A stretch of 64,000 nt of DNA from contig NZ_QUSX01000004.1 in assembly GCF_003933245.1 (NCBI RefSeq), positions 1 through 64,000 of the forward strand, read 5' to 3'. Below, in pieces: positions 18,192 to 25,781 of this stretch. Source of the DNA: Maribacter algicola (GTDB lineage Bacteria > Bacteroidota > Bacteroidia > Flavobacteriales > Flavobacteriaceae). Each line of letters begins with the position of its first letter. The stretch's first letter is position 1. Both the position numbers and the translations under genes were made by a program. The notes beneath the pieces were generated by a model that saw only the letters and a list, made by a program, of their open reading frames with translations, made no database searches and was not told the origin of the DNA.

Positions 18192-20459
18192 TTAGTTCTG
18201 ACTTTTAAATTTTCGGGTCTTTTTCTTATTCGGGTTTTTGAAAAGTCTTTTGAAGAAGCCATCCCTTTTTATCGGTTCACAATCCAACATTTCTTGAACC
18301 CGATCGCTTGGTGCGGGAAATCTTGCTCGGGTTATGTAGTTGAATTGTTCGTCCTTGTTCATTTTTTGCAATAATAGGGCGTACATGGGCAATGCCGCAT
18401 TGGCACCTTGGCCGATCGATGTATTTCTGAACCCAATTTCATGGTTGTCCAAACCTACCCAGGTTATATGCAGTAGGTTTGGGGAAAGGGCTACAAACCA
18501 AGCATCCTTATTGTTTTGGGTGGTTCCTGTCTTTCCCGCAATGTCATTGGGCAATTTATAGGTAGACCGAATCCGTGAGGCGGTCCCGGAATTTATGGTC
18601 GATTTCATCATTTCCAACATAATTTGTCCGTTTTCCGCAGAAAATGCGGCATTTTCACTTTTTCTAGGTTCAAATGTTGCCAAAAGGGAATCATTTTTTG
18701 TGGTAATATATTTTATAAGAAAAGGTTCTACCGACCTACCTTCGTTTAAATAGCTTGTATAAGCTTTTGCTAATTCGGTCATTTTTATTTCCCCTGTACC
18801 CAAGGCAATGGAGGGTTCCATTGGGAGTACTTCCTCAATTCCCATTTTTTTCGCAAGGTCAAGTACTTCATCGATACCTGTTTTTTCCATAACCTTAACC
18901 GCAATGGTATTTACGGATTTGCTAAGTCCTTCCTCCATGGAATAGTTGAGGTAGGCTTCATCCTTATCTCCTGAATTACTTGGGGACCAACCTTCCAAAT
19001 TTTCATACGCAACTTCTTCCGCGGAAAAATAAGTACAAGGTTCAATTCCCCGTTCCAAGGCTGCCGTGTAGACGATAGGTTTAAAGGTAGAACCAACTTG
19101 ACGTTTGCTTTGGGATATATGGTCATATTTGAACTGTTTAAAATCCACCCCGCCGATCCAGGTCAGTACTTCACCGGTTTTGGGATCAAGGGATATGGAG
19201 CCTGTGTTTAAAAACTTCATGAAGTGCTGTATGCTGTCCATGATACTTAGTTCCCGTTCCTCTTCTTCATCCCATGATTTTAAAATCATTTTTCGTTTGG
19301 TTCGTTGCAGGCTGTCAAAAATATCATCATCGCTTAGGCCAATTTTTTTAAGGTTTTGATATGCCGGACTTCTTCTTGCCACTGTTTTAATAAGATTTTT
19401 ATTGATAAGCCATGGTGCGTTTTTTCCATAGCTTTTTTCAAAGTCCCTTTGTAGCTTACCCATATGCTCTACCATACTCTGCTCCGCCAATTGTTGCATT
19501 TTATAATTTAGGGTGGTATATACTTTTAGGCCCGATGTGTAAATATTATATGACTCGCCTTTCTCATTTAGTTTTTTGGTCCATTCCAATAATTGTTTTC
19601 GCACTTCTTCCCTGAAATAAGGGGCAAGCCCCGAATTATAATCGTAATCCCTATAATCCAACTCGATTTCTGTTATTTTTAAAGAATCATATTCGGCTTG
19701 CTCCAAAAAACCGTTGTTTACCATCGTGAACAATACCAAATTCCTACGTTCCTTACTTTTTTCCGGGAATATCCTAGGGTTGTAACCGTATGTGGCCTTG
19801 AGCATCCCGACCAAGGTGGCGGCCTGCGCCACAGTAAGATTTTTTGTTCTTGTATTGAAAAATTTTAAAGCCGCACTTTCAATGCCAAAGGTGTTGTCGC
19901 CAAAGGAAACTGTGTTGAGGTAATGGGTAAGTATTTCGTTTTTATCGTAGATATCCTCTAATCTACCGGCAATAATCATTTCTTTGATTTTATCGACCAC
20001 GATATTTGTTTGCTTCCTGTCCCTCCTAGGATACAGGTTTTTCGCCAATTGCTGACTGATGGTACTTCCTCCTCCGGACGATTCGTCCCCCATAAGTATG
20101 GTCTTTAGACCCACCCTGAACAGACTTGGGTAGTCCACGCCGGAATGCTCGTAAAAGCGCTGGTCCTCAATGGATATTAAGGCCTGTATCAGGTGTTCCG
20201 GGAAGTCTTTAAAAGTAATAGGTTGTCGGTCGTTGAGGTAGTATTTTCCTATCAATACACTATCGGCCGTAAACACCTCGGAGGCTACTTGATACTGGAA
20301 ATTGGAGAGTTCCTGTTTATTGGGGATTTTCCCCCAGGCACCTATGTATATGGTGCCTACAAAAACTATCAGTAATAAAAGGAGCCCAACGATTCCCACG
20401 GTGAAATACCTGAGAAGAGGTGGTTTGATTTTACTAAGTATCCTTTTTATTTTTTGCAT
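18192..20459 (-). CDS. Class A penicillin-binding protein (PBP1A-type)
   Basis: 755 aa. One membrane helix (about residues 19-40) is followed by the GT51 transglycosylase domain with EDQRFYEHSGVD (catalytic Glu99) and GGSTISQQLAKNLYP. The transpeptidase domain has QVGSTFKP (Ser457, Lys460), SVN (515-517) and KTGTTQNNKDAWF near residue 630. It polymerises and crosslinks peptidoglycan in the periplasm. All catalytic motifs are present. It is divergent from the nuclease gene at 20549. Confidence 0.95.
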   Translation of the reverse strand: MQKIKRILSKIKPPLLRYFTVGIVGLLLLLIVFVGTIYIGAWGKIPNKQELSNFQYQVASEVFTADSVLIGKYYLNDRQPITFKDFPEHLIQALISIEDQRFYEHSGVDYPSLFRVGLKTILMGDESSGGGSTISQQLAKNLYPRRDRKQTNIVVDKIKEMIIAGRLEDIYDKNEILTHYLNTVSFGDNTFGIESAALKFFNTRTKNLTVAQAATLVGMLKATYGYNPRIFPEKSKERRNLVLFTMVNNGFLEQAEYDSLKITEIELDYRDYDYNSGLAPYFREEVRKQLLEWTKKLNEKGESYNIYTSGLKVYTTLNYKMQQLAEQSMVEHMGKLQRDFEKSYGKNAPWLINKNLIKTVARRSPAYQNLKKIGLSDDDIFDSLQRTKRKMILKSWDEEEERELSIMDSIQHFMKFLNTGSISLDPKTGEVLTWIGGVDFKQFKYDHISQSKRQVGSTFKPIVYTAALERGIEPCTYFSAEEVAYENLEGWSPSNSGDKDEAYLNYSMEEGLSKSVNTIAVKVMEKTGIDEVLDLAKKMGIEEVLPMEPSIALGTGEIKMTELAKAYTSYLNEGRSVEPFLIKYITTKNDSLLATFEPRKSENAAFSAENGQIMLEMMKSTINSGTASRIRSTYKLPNDIAGKTGTTQNNKDAWFVALSPNLLHITWVGLDNHEIGFRNTSIGQGANAALPMYALLLQKMNKDEQFNYITRARFPAPSDRVQEMLDCEPIKRDGFFKRLFKNPNKKKTRKFKSQN

Positions 20460-20525
20460 ATGCGCAAGTTCCTATTAATATTTAAGCTGACCTGAGTTTT
20501 AACAATACCTTAAAACTTGTTGTCC

Positions 20526-20533
20526 TATTTTTG
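20526..20533 (+). promoter_or_regulatory. Putative -7 element, TATTTTTG
   Basis: Matches TAnnTTTG and lies 15 bp before the ATG of the S1/P1 nuclease gene. This is one reason to prefer that ATG over the TTG at 20531, which overlaps the element. Confidence 0.5.
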
Positions 20534-20548
20534 TCCAAAACCTTTTCC

Positions 20549-21322
20549 ATGAAGAAACTTACACTGATTTTCCTACTTATAGTTCAATGTTCCTTTGCTA
20601 ATGATGAAATCTGGTCAAAAACTGGTCATCGGGTCATAGGTGATGTAGCCCAAGAGTATTTAAGTAGAAAGACACGGAAGGCGATAGGGGAACTATTGGA
20701 CGGACAAAGTTTGGCATCGGTCTCCAATTTTGCCGATGAAATAAAGGCCGATAGAAAATACAGTGAATTCAGTGCTTGGCATTATGTCAATTTTCCAGCC
20801 GATAAGGATTACAAGGATGTGGAACCCAGTGAATATGGCGATCTGGTTATTGGAATCAACAAATGCATCGAAATAATCACCGCAACGGAAAGTTCCAAGG
20901 AGGACAAGGCATTCTACCTAAAGTTTTTGGTACACCTCATTGGGGATTTGCATCAGCCCATGCATATTGGTCGGCTGGAAGACAAAGGAGGGAACGACAT
21001 CCAATTACAGTGGTTTGGAAGGGGCAGTAACCTGCATCGGGTATGGGATTCCAATATGATCGATGATTATGGTATGAGTTTTACCGAACTTTCAAACTCC
21101 CTACCAAAGCTTACCAAGCAGCAAGTAAAACAAATTCAGCAGGGCGATATTTATGATTGGATCGAGGAAACCCAGGAAATCACCAATGAGGTTTATGATT
21201 CCGTGGAAGTTGGGGAGAAACTGGGGTATCAATATAGTTATAGATGGTGGGGTACGGTTGAAAACCAATTATTAAAAGGGGGCATACGGTTGGCTGCGGT
21301 GCTGAATGATATTTTCAAATAG
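20549..21322 (+). CDS. S1/P1 family nuclease, secreted
   Basis: 257 aa from the ATG at 20549 (MKKLTLIFLLIVQCSFA is a signal peptide; an upstream TTG at 20531 would put a polar stretch before it). The zinc site of the family is visible: IWSKTGHRVIGDVA (Trp22, His27), SAWHYVNFPAD, FLVHLIGDLHQPMHIGRLEDKGGND and LHRVWDSNMID. These enzymes cleave single-stranded DNA and RNA and remove 3' phosphates outside the cytoplasm, giving a phosphate or nucleoside source. In classical members the tryptophan is the mature N terminus; here four residues may precede it unless further trimmed. Confidence 0.92.
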   Translation: MKKLTLIFLLIVQCSFANDEIWSKTGHRVIGDVAQEYLSRKTRKAIGELLDGQSLASVSNFADEIKADRKYSEFSAWHYVNFPADKDYKDVEPSEYGDLVIGINKCIEIITATESSKEDKAFYLKFLVHLIGDLHQPMHIGRLEDKGGNDIQLQWFGRGSNLHRVWDSNMIDDYGMSFTELSNSLPKLTKQQVKQIQQGDIYDWIEETQEITNEVYDSVEVGEKLGYQYSYRWWGTVENQLLKGGIRLAAVLNDIFK

Positions 21323-21329
21323 AACTAAA

Positions 21330-21608
21330 CTATCTTTTTGAAATCTTGTTCCCGCTGATATTTTTCTGTCGGGAGCACTTGAACCTTCCGGAAACATTTT
21401 CGCGTAAATTTCTGTGCTTGGTAGCTCTTCCTTGAACCCTTTTCCGCCACATTCGAAAACTGCTGGGCTTCATTTCCCTTCGCATGATCTCTATGGTTTC
21501 CTGTTCGCTGATACCAAACTGAAAGGTTATGGCTTCAAAAGGGGTTCTGTCCTCCCAGGCCATTTCTATGATTCGGTCCAGTTCCCTTTCTGTAAATTCT
21601 TTTGTCAT
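21330..21608 (-). CDS. TIGR03643 family protein
   Basis: 92 aa from the ATG at 21608 (MTKEFTERELDRIIEMAWEDRTPF); a TTG 18 bp upstream overlaps the promoter. The sequence FGISEQETIEIMRREMKPSSFRMWRKRV is the signature of TIGR03643, a small conserved protein with a helix-turn-helix-like segment and unknown role. The C terminus is rich in Arg/Lys, which would fit nucleic-acid binding. The TATATTTG element lies only 8 bp before the ATG, so the mRNA may have almost no leader. It converges on the nuclease gene with 7 bp between stops. Confidence 0.83.
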   Translation of the reverse strand: MTKEFTERELDRIIEMAWEDRTPFEAITFQFGISEQETIEIMRREMKPSSFRMWRKRVQGRATKHRNLRENVSGRFKCSRQKNISGNKISKR

Positions 21609-21615
21609 AACAATA

Positions 21616-21623
21616 CAAATATA
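21616..21623 (-). promoter_or_regulatory. Putative -7 element for the TIGR03643 gene
   Basis: The minus strand reads TATATTTG. Its 3' G is 8 bp before the ATG, so the transcript would start within a few bases of the start codon. Confidence 0.5.
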
Positions 21624-21750
21624 CAAAGCTTAGAGTAAAAAGAGTTTGGCATGACCTTTGAAAATATGTTGCTAACGTAGAATCCCGACAAGCAGATTAT
21701 TATTGGTGTGCCCTGGTAATAAAGATGGTCGGACTACAAAAAGGCATAAA

Positions 21751-21779
21751 AAATCGGTTCTAACGACCGATTTTTTTTA
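21751..21779 (-). terminator. Intrinsic terminator of the AraC-AlkB operon
   Basis: AAATCGGTT (21751-21759) pairs with GACCGATTT (21765-21773) around a 5-nt loop. On the minus strand a T-run follows, and the hairpin begins at the alkB-like stop codon. A-runs on both sides make it potentially bidirectional. Confidence 0.82.
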
Positions 21780-22373
21780 TTTGATTATCCTAAACGTCAG
21801 GTTTATCCGTTCCCCTACCGGCTTTGCCGTTTTTGGAACCTGATGCTTCCAAGTATGTTGGGTCTCACCCTGCATCACTAACAAACTGCCATGCTCCAAT
21901 ATCATTTTGTGCTTTGCTAATGGGTTTGTATTGTGTTTGAGATGGAACATACGTTCCACTCCCAAACTTACGGAAGCAATTACAGGGTTTATGCCTAGTT
22001 CCTTTTCATTATCTGCGTGCCAACCATTACTATCCCTTCCGTCTCTATATAGATTTAAAAGGCAGGTGGTAAATTCGTTAGGAACATACTTTTCTATTTC
22101 CGATTTAATTTCCAGGAGAACCCCGTTAAACACATTTGGCCACATGGTAATGTTGGAATAGGAGTAGGGTTTGTCATTGTTTGCGTATAAAGCCGTAAGT
22201 CTTGGCTGGGCATACACTTTTCCGAAAACCTTTATGTCATCCTGTTGCCAATGTGTTTTGGTCCTTAGCTTTTCAAAATAGGCATCAGCAACCTCTTGAG
22301 AAAAAAAATTAGGATAATATCGTATGTCACAATCGGGCAAATCCAATTGTTTAAAATTCTTTTCTTCAGGCAT
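21777..22373 (-). CDS. AlkB-like 2-oxoglutarate/Fe(II) dioxygenase
   Basis: 198 aa. Iron ligands are visible in SNGWHADNEKELG (His119, Asp121) and HTWKHQVP (His177), and RINLTFRIIK at the end supplies the 2-oxoglutarate arginine (Arg189). PRLTALYAN and SYSNITMWPN match the substrate-lid region of AlkB homologues. It probably repairs alkylated bases by oxidative demethylation, although some homologues act on RNA or other substrates. Its ATG shares one base with the stop of the upstream AraC gene, so the two are translationally coupled. Confidence 0.9.
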   Translation of the reverse strand: MPEEKNFKQLDLPDCDIRYYPNFFSQEVADAYFEKLRTKTHWQQDDIKVFGKVYAQPRLTALYANNDKPYSYSNITMWPNVFNGVLLEIKSEIEKYVPNEFTTCLLNLYRDGRDSNGWHADNEKELGINPVIASVSLGVERMFHLKHNTNPLAKHKMILEHGSLLVMQGETQHTWKHQVPKTAKPVGERINLTFRIIK

Positions 22374-23245
22374 TAGACCAACACGGCTTTTAGCTCATTC
22401 CTGTATTCACTGGGGTTTTGTCCTGTAAACGCTTTGAACGACTTGTTAAAGTGGGAAAAGTTGTTGAAACCACATTCAAAACAGACTTCCGTGATACTCA
22501 TGGGTTTTTCCGCCAATAGTTTAGATGCATGCACCAATCGGTACTCGTTTACAAATTGGACAAAGGTTTTATTGGTCAGCTTTTTGAAGTATCTGCAGAA
22601 GGATGGAATGGTCATACTTACCATGGATGAGATTTCCTCCAAGGTAATCTCCTCCTTAAAGTTGTTTTTTACATGATTGAAGACGATATTGATCCGGTCA
22701 TTGTCCTTGACATCGGTAGCCAACGAAAAACCATCCGCATTTAGAAGTTTCATTTCTTGTGAACCTCCCAACTCGTTCAGGATGTTCAAAATGCTCAAAA
22801 GGCGCTGGAAATCGGTTTGGTATTCCAGCACTTCCATTTTATCGCCTATTTTTCTTTTGGTTTTTCCATAAAAGGCGATTCCACCACTGGCGATTTCAAA
22901 AAGTTTTTTGATTTTCTTCATTTCAGGAATGGTGAAAAAGTCGGTTCCCAAAAAATCGAGCTTCATTTGTACGACCGTTTCGCTTGTGTTTCCCGTAAGT
23001 GCATCGGTAAATCCGCAATGGGGCAGGTTACTACCTATTAATATAAGGTCGCCATCGGTATAATACGAAACATGGCTTCCTATTTGCCGTTTACCAGAAC
23101 CGCCGTTTACATAGACCAATTCCAGTTCTGGATGGTAGTGCCAAACATTGTTCTTGTTCACCCTGTGCTCATCAAATCTTTGATAGGTGAAGGAATGCCC
23201 AAAATCCGGTTCAATGGCTTCAAACGTAGGTTTTTGTGTAATCAT
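22373..23245 (-). CDS. AraC family transcriptional regulator with N-terminal cupin
   Basis: 290 aa. The N-terminal cupin-like half (HRVNKNNVWHYHPELELVYVNGG, DLILIGSNLPHCGF) would sense a small ligand. The C-terminal AraC domain (about 185-285) has two helix-turn-helix units, with ITLEEISSMVSMTIPSFCRYFKKLTNKTFVQFVNEYR and SITEVCFECGFNNFSHFNKSFKAFTGQNPSEYR split across them. It overlaps the AlkB-like gene by 1 base. The N-terminal domain has no Ada-type metal-bound cysteine cluster, so an Ada-like methyl sensor is not supported. Confidence 0.92.
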   Translation of the reverse strand: MITQKPTFEAIEPDFGHSFTYQRFDEHRVNKNNVWHYHPELELVYVNGGSGKRQIGSHVSYYTDGDLILIGSNLPHCGFTDALTGNTSETVVQMKLDFLGTDFFTIPEMKKIKKLFEIASGGIAFYGKTKRKIGDKMEVLEYQTDFQRLLSILNILNELGGSQEMKLLNADGFSLATDVKDNDRINIVFNHVKNNFKEEITLEEISSMVSMTIPSFCRYFKKLTNKTFVQFVNEYRLVHASKLLAEKPMSITEVCFECGFNNFSHFNKSFKAFTGQNPSEYRNELKAVLV

Positions 23246-23415
23246 CTTTGTGGTGTTTACTTATGTAAAGTTAGATAACCTTTTTTGGAGGTCACTTTGC
23301 AAAATTAACCCAATTATGTGGAATATTAACATAGCTGCCTTAAAAGTGTGTTGAGGTTGGTAAAATAGCACATAAATTGGAAAAATCAGCTGTAGTGGTG
23401 GCGACAAAACGGGAG

Positions 23416-23423
23416 TATGTTTG
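23416..23423 (+). promoter_or_regulatory. Putative -7 element, TATGTTTG
   Basis: Fits TAnnTTTG and lies 39 bp before the ATG of the secreted protein, leaving a leader of about 30 nt with an AT-rich start region. Confidence 0.5.
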
Positions 23424-23462
23424 TAATGTAAGTTATTAATTAATCCTTTAAAGTAATTTATT

Positions 23463-24047
23463 ATGAAAACAATTGTAAAAATCACAACAGTAGTTGCCTT
23501 TATGTTCGCTACAGTAGCGGGTATGGCAAGAGAGCCTAAATTGGACGTTGTTACCCTTGGCAATTCCAAAAGTGTCCTTTTGACCTTGGATGCACCAGAT
23601 CAAATCGTAACAATCCAGCTTTTGGACTCAGATTCTAATAGCATCTATTTCGAAAAACTTTCAAAAGGTCGTTTCAGTAAAAAACTGAACATGAAAGACT
23701 TGGTAGATGGGTATTATTATTTGGTGGCCGAAAGTGGTCTAAAAAGTAACATGTACACCATTTCCTTGAAGGACGGTGTCATCAACATCATTGATTCTGA
23801 GGTAGATGCAAAACCATTCTTTAGAAAGACTGAAACTAGGGTTTTCATGAATTTTTTAAACTTGGATAAATCCGAAATAACCTTAAAAGTTTATGATCAA
23901 AACTATAGATTGGTGTTTTCCGAGACCGTATCCGATGAAATGATTATAGAGAAGGCCTTCAACTTTGAAGGGGCTTACTCAGGAAGTTATATGGTTGTAG
24001 TATCCGATGATACCAAAACCTACAGTGAAGAATTTGTTGTTAATTAA
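23463..24047 (+). CDS. Secreted protein of unknown function
   Basis: 194 aa. Signal peptide MKTIVKITTVVAFMFATVAGMA is cleaved near residue 22. The mature part looks all-beta and may be two similar halves: LTLDAPDQIVTIQLLDSDSN / YFEKL / GYYYLVAES and ITLKVYDQNYRLVFSETV / GSYMVVVSDDTKTY. The halves resemble the Ig-like folds at the ends of many Bacteroidetes exported proteins, but there is no type A or B sorting consensus. It has its own promoter and a terminator, so it is a single-gene unit. No function can be assigned. Confidence 0.8.
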   Translation: MKTIVKITTVVAFMFATVAGMAREPKLDVVTLGNSKSVLLTLDAPDQIVTIQLLDSDSNSIYFEKLSKGRFSKKLNMKDLVDGYYYLVAESGLKSNMYTISLKDGVINIIDSEVDAKPFFRKTETRVFMNFLNLDKSEITLKVYDQNYRLVFSETVSDEMIIEKAFNFEGAYSGSYMVVVSDDTKTYSEEFVVN

Positions 24048-24070
24048 GTTGGTTTAAGTTAATTTCAAGA

Positions 24071-24096
24071 AAAGGGGGCTGGAGAGCCTCCTTTTT
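24071..24096 (+). terminator. Intrinsic terminator
   Basis: AAAGGGGGCT (24071-24080) pairs with AGCCTCCTTT (24085-24094) with one G-T pair and a GGAG loop, followed by T. It ends the secreted-protein gene. Confidence 0.85.
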
Positions 24097-24100
24097 GCAT

Positions 24101-24466
24101 TTATAGGGGTAGGTAAACATAGGCCCAATACATCAACAGAAATTGGAGCGGAATACGCAAGATCAATATCCATTTTGGAATACCCGCAGATTCCTTTTCT
24201 CCCTTGAGCATATAAAAGTGCACCAACAAAAACACGGACAACATAGCTATGATTCCATAAATAGCTTCATTTTTGGTTTCCTGAAAGCATAGCCCAATGC
24301 CTAAAAGAATTTCAAAAACACCACTTACAAGTACCAAAAATTTAGGAAAGGGCAAATACTTTGGCATGATTCGCATGTAAACCTTGGGTCGGATAAAATG
24401 CATGATGCCGGCGAATACATACATAATCGCCATAAGATATAGGTGCCACGGATAATTGAAGTCCAT
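24101..24466 (-). CDS. DoxX-like membrane protein
   Basis: 121 aa with four hydrophobic segments (about residues 7-23, 40-60, 66-85 and 98-118). IMYVFAGIMHFIRPKVYMRIMPKYLP followed by GVFEILLGIGL matches the DoxX/DUF4345-like small membrane families. The function of these is unsettled, with redox and terminal-oxidase links reported for some. The start shares one base with the stop of the MOSC gene upstream. Confidence 0.82.
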   Translation of the reverse strand: MDFNYPWHLYLMAIMYVFAGIMHFIRPKVYMRIMPKYLPFPKFLVLVSGVFEILLGIGLCFQETKNEAIYGIIAMLSVFLLVHFYMLKGEKESAGIPKWILILRIPLQFLLMYWAYVYLPL

Positions 24467-25101
24467 TAAAGATATTTTTGCATTCGGTCCTTTTTGTACT
24501 GGGGCACCGCGGGGTTTTCCATAAAACGTTGCAGTAATTCCTTGGGTTTTTCCTTTAGGAACATGAGTTCATAGAATTCCTGGACCGTTAAGGTATTCTC
24601 CGATAGTTGTATCAATTGAAGTTCGTCCCCAATTCCTACTTCGCCCTCCTCTAATATTTTCACATAGGTTCCTGGATGGTTTTGATCTATAAACTGCTTT
24701 AAAATTTCTTGGGTCCCAAAACGTATTCCCAATTTATAACAAGGTTCCCTAGGTTGTGAAACCTGAACCAAGGCATTTCCCAATTTATAGATATTTCCGA
24801 CCCTAATTTTTGATTCGTCCAGGCCTTCTACCGTTAAATTTTCCCCAAACATGCCCCAATTCCAATCATGGTTTGGATATTTTTTCTTCCAAAACGGATA
24901 TTGATCCTCTGAAAACAAGTAGCACGCCTTGTTCTCTCCACCATGATGAACCCTATCAATAATACTGTCCCTTTGAACATCGCTTTTGGTCAGGAACAAT
25001 TTTTCTTTCGTTGGATATTTAAAAATACCGGTTTGTTCTTCTTTGCCGTTCCAAACAAAGGTTTTGGGCTCGTTGCAGATATTGGTGGAGATAATCTTCA
25101 T
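24466..25101 (-). CDS. MOSC domain protein
   Basis: 211 aa, YiiM-like. VQRDSIIDRVHHGGENKACYLF, HDWNWGMFGENLTVEGLDES and QPREPCYKLGIRFG are characteristic, and Cys in REPCYKL is the conserved MOSC cysteine. The domain occupies about residues 30-165, with a helical C-terminal part (VQEFYELMFLKEKPKELLQRFM) as in YiiM. Relatives reduce N-hydroxylated compounds using molybdenum cofactor. It is coupled to the DoxX-like gene by a 1-base overlap. Confidence 0.9.
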   Translation of the reverse strand: MKIISTNICNEPKTFVWNGKEEQTGIFKYPTKEKLFLTKSDVQRDSIIDRVHHGGENKACYLFSEDQYPFWKKKYPNHDWNWGMFGENLTVEGLDESKIRVGNIYKLGNALVQVSQPREPCYKLGIRFGTQEILKQFIDQNHPGTYVKILEEGEVGIGDELQLIQLSENTLTVQEFYELMFLKEKPKELLQRFMENPAVPQYKKDRMQKYL

Positions 25102-25683
25102 AAGGTGAAGATAGAAAAAACCGTTTTAGGAAAATTGACGGTTTAATATTTTGTTTGGAATTCTTTCTAGTTTCTTTTTCAATTTTTTGGTGAGATAAAA
25201 TCGAGATAATGGCCCAATTCCCGCTATAAGGAATAAAGTTCAAGGATAGGTGACGCCATCCTCCAAGTCAAAAAAAATGGTACAACTAATAAGGATGAAT
25301 TATTGGACAAAGGGCTATTTATTGGTAAAAAAGCCATGAATGAACTATAAATCCCAAGTTGAATCAATAGCAACATAATGAAAAATAATAACTTATGGAT
25401 TTTAAAGAAACCAATTTGGAGGTTCTGAAAACCAAACTTCAAAAAAAAAGAGGATTATGCAGTTGCTGACTTGATGTAGAATAACATGAGTAGTGTTTTT
25501 GCCCTACGGATGGTTTATGAAATTAAATGGGTTGGATGCATTATTTCATATGTTTCCAATTGCTTTTGTTTTCTATATCCTAGTCTTGGATAAAAGGTAT
25601 AAAAAAATAATGCAGAATAAGAATTTAGGAGGTAAGTTGACTTCCTGCAAAAAAATTCATTGACAATAAATATGTTAAGAATA

Positions 25684-25713
25684 TAAAAGGGCCAAGTTAC
25701 CTCGGCCCTTTAT
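25684..25713 (-). terminator. Probable htpG terminator
   Basis: AAAGGGCC (25686-25693) pairs with GGCCCTTT (25704-25711), and the flanking ATATAA/TTATAT extends the stem with one bulge. It lies about 70 bp beyond the htpG stop on the minus strand, followed by T-rich sequence. Confidence 0.65.
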
Positions 25714-25732
25714 ATCAATATTTCCGCATATA

Positions 25733-25779
25733 CCTCTCCCTTGGAGAAGTCAGAACTGCATTGCAGTTTTGGCTGAGGC
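25733..25779. repeat. Intergenic hairpin, REP-like
   Basis: AGTCAGAACTGCA and TGCAGTTTTGGCT form a 13-bp stem with G-T pairs, next to the self-complementary CTCTCCCTTGGAGA. This layout resembles dispersed intergenic palindromes seen in flavobacterial genomes. There is no second copy in the window. Confidence 0.4.
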
Positions 25780-25781
25780 TC

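Larger units (their letters stand above)
25102..25781. other. Gene-free 680-bp stretch with possible gene remnants
   Basis: No convincing intact gene is seen. On the plus strand, about 25513-25663 encodes a short hydrophobic piece (MKLNGLDALFHMFPIAFVFYIL, 48 aa) that looks like the end of a small membrane protein without the rest. On the minus strand, about 25224-25442 is a 72-aa hydrophobic frame from a TTG. The right end holds two hairpins listed separately. AT-rich, patchy coding suggests decay of one or two membrane-protein genes. Confidence 0.4.

Noticed and set aside
25224..25442. A 72-aa hydrophobic minus-strand frame as a real gene
   Set aside because: It starts from a TTG in an A-tract, has no recognisable family and lies in a gap that looks decayed; kept only as a possible remnant.
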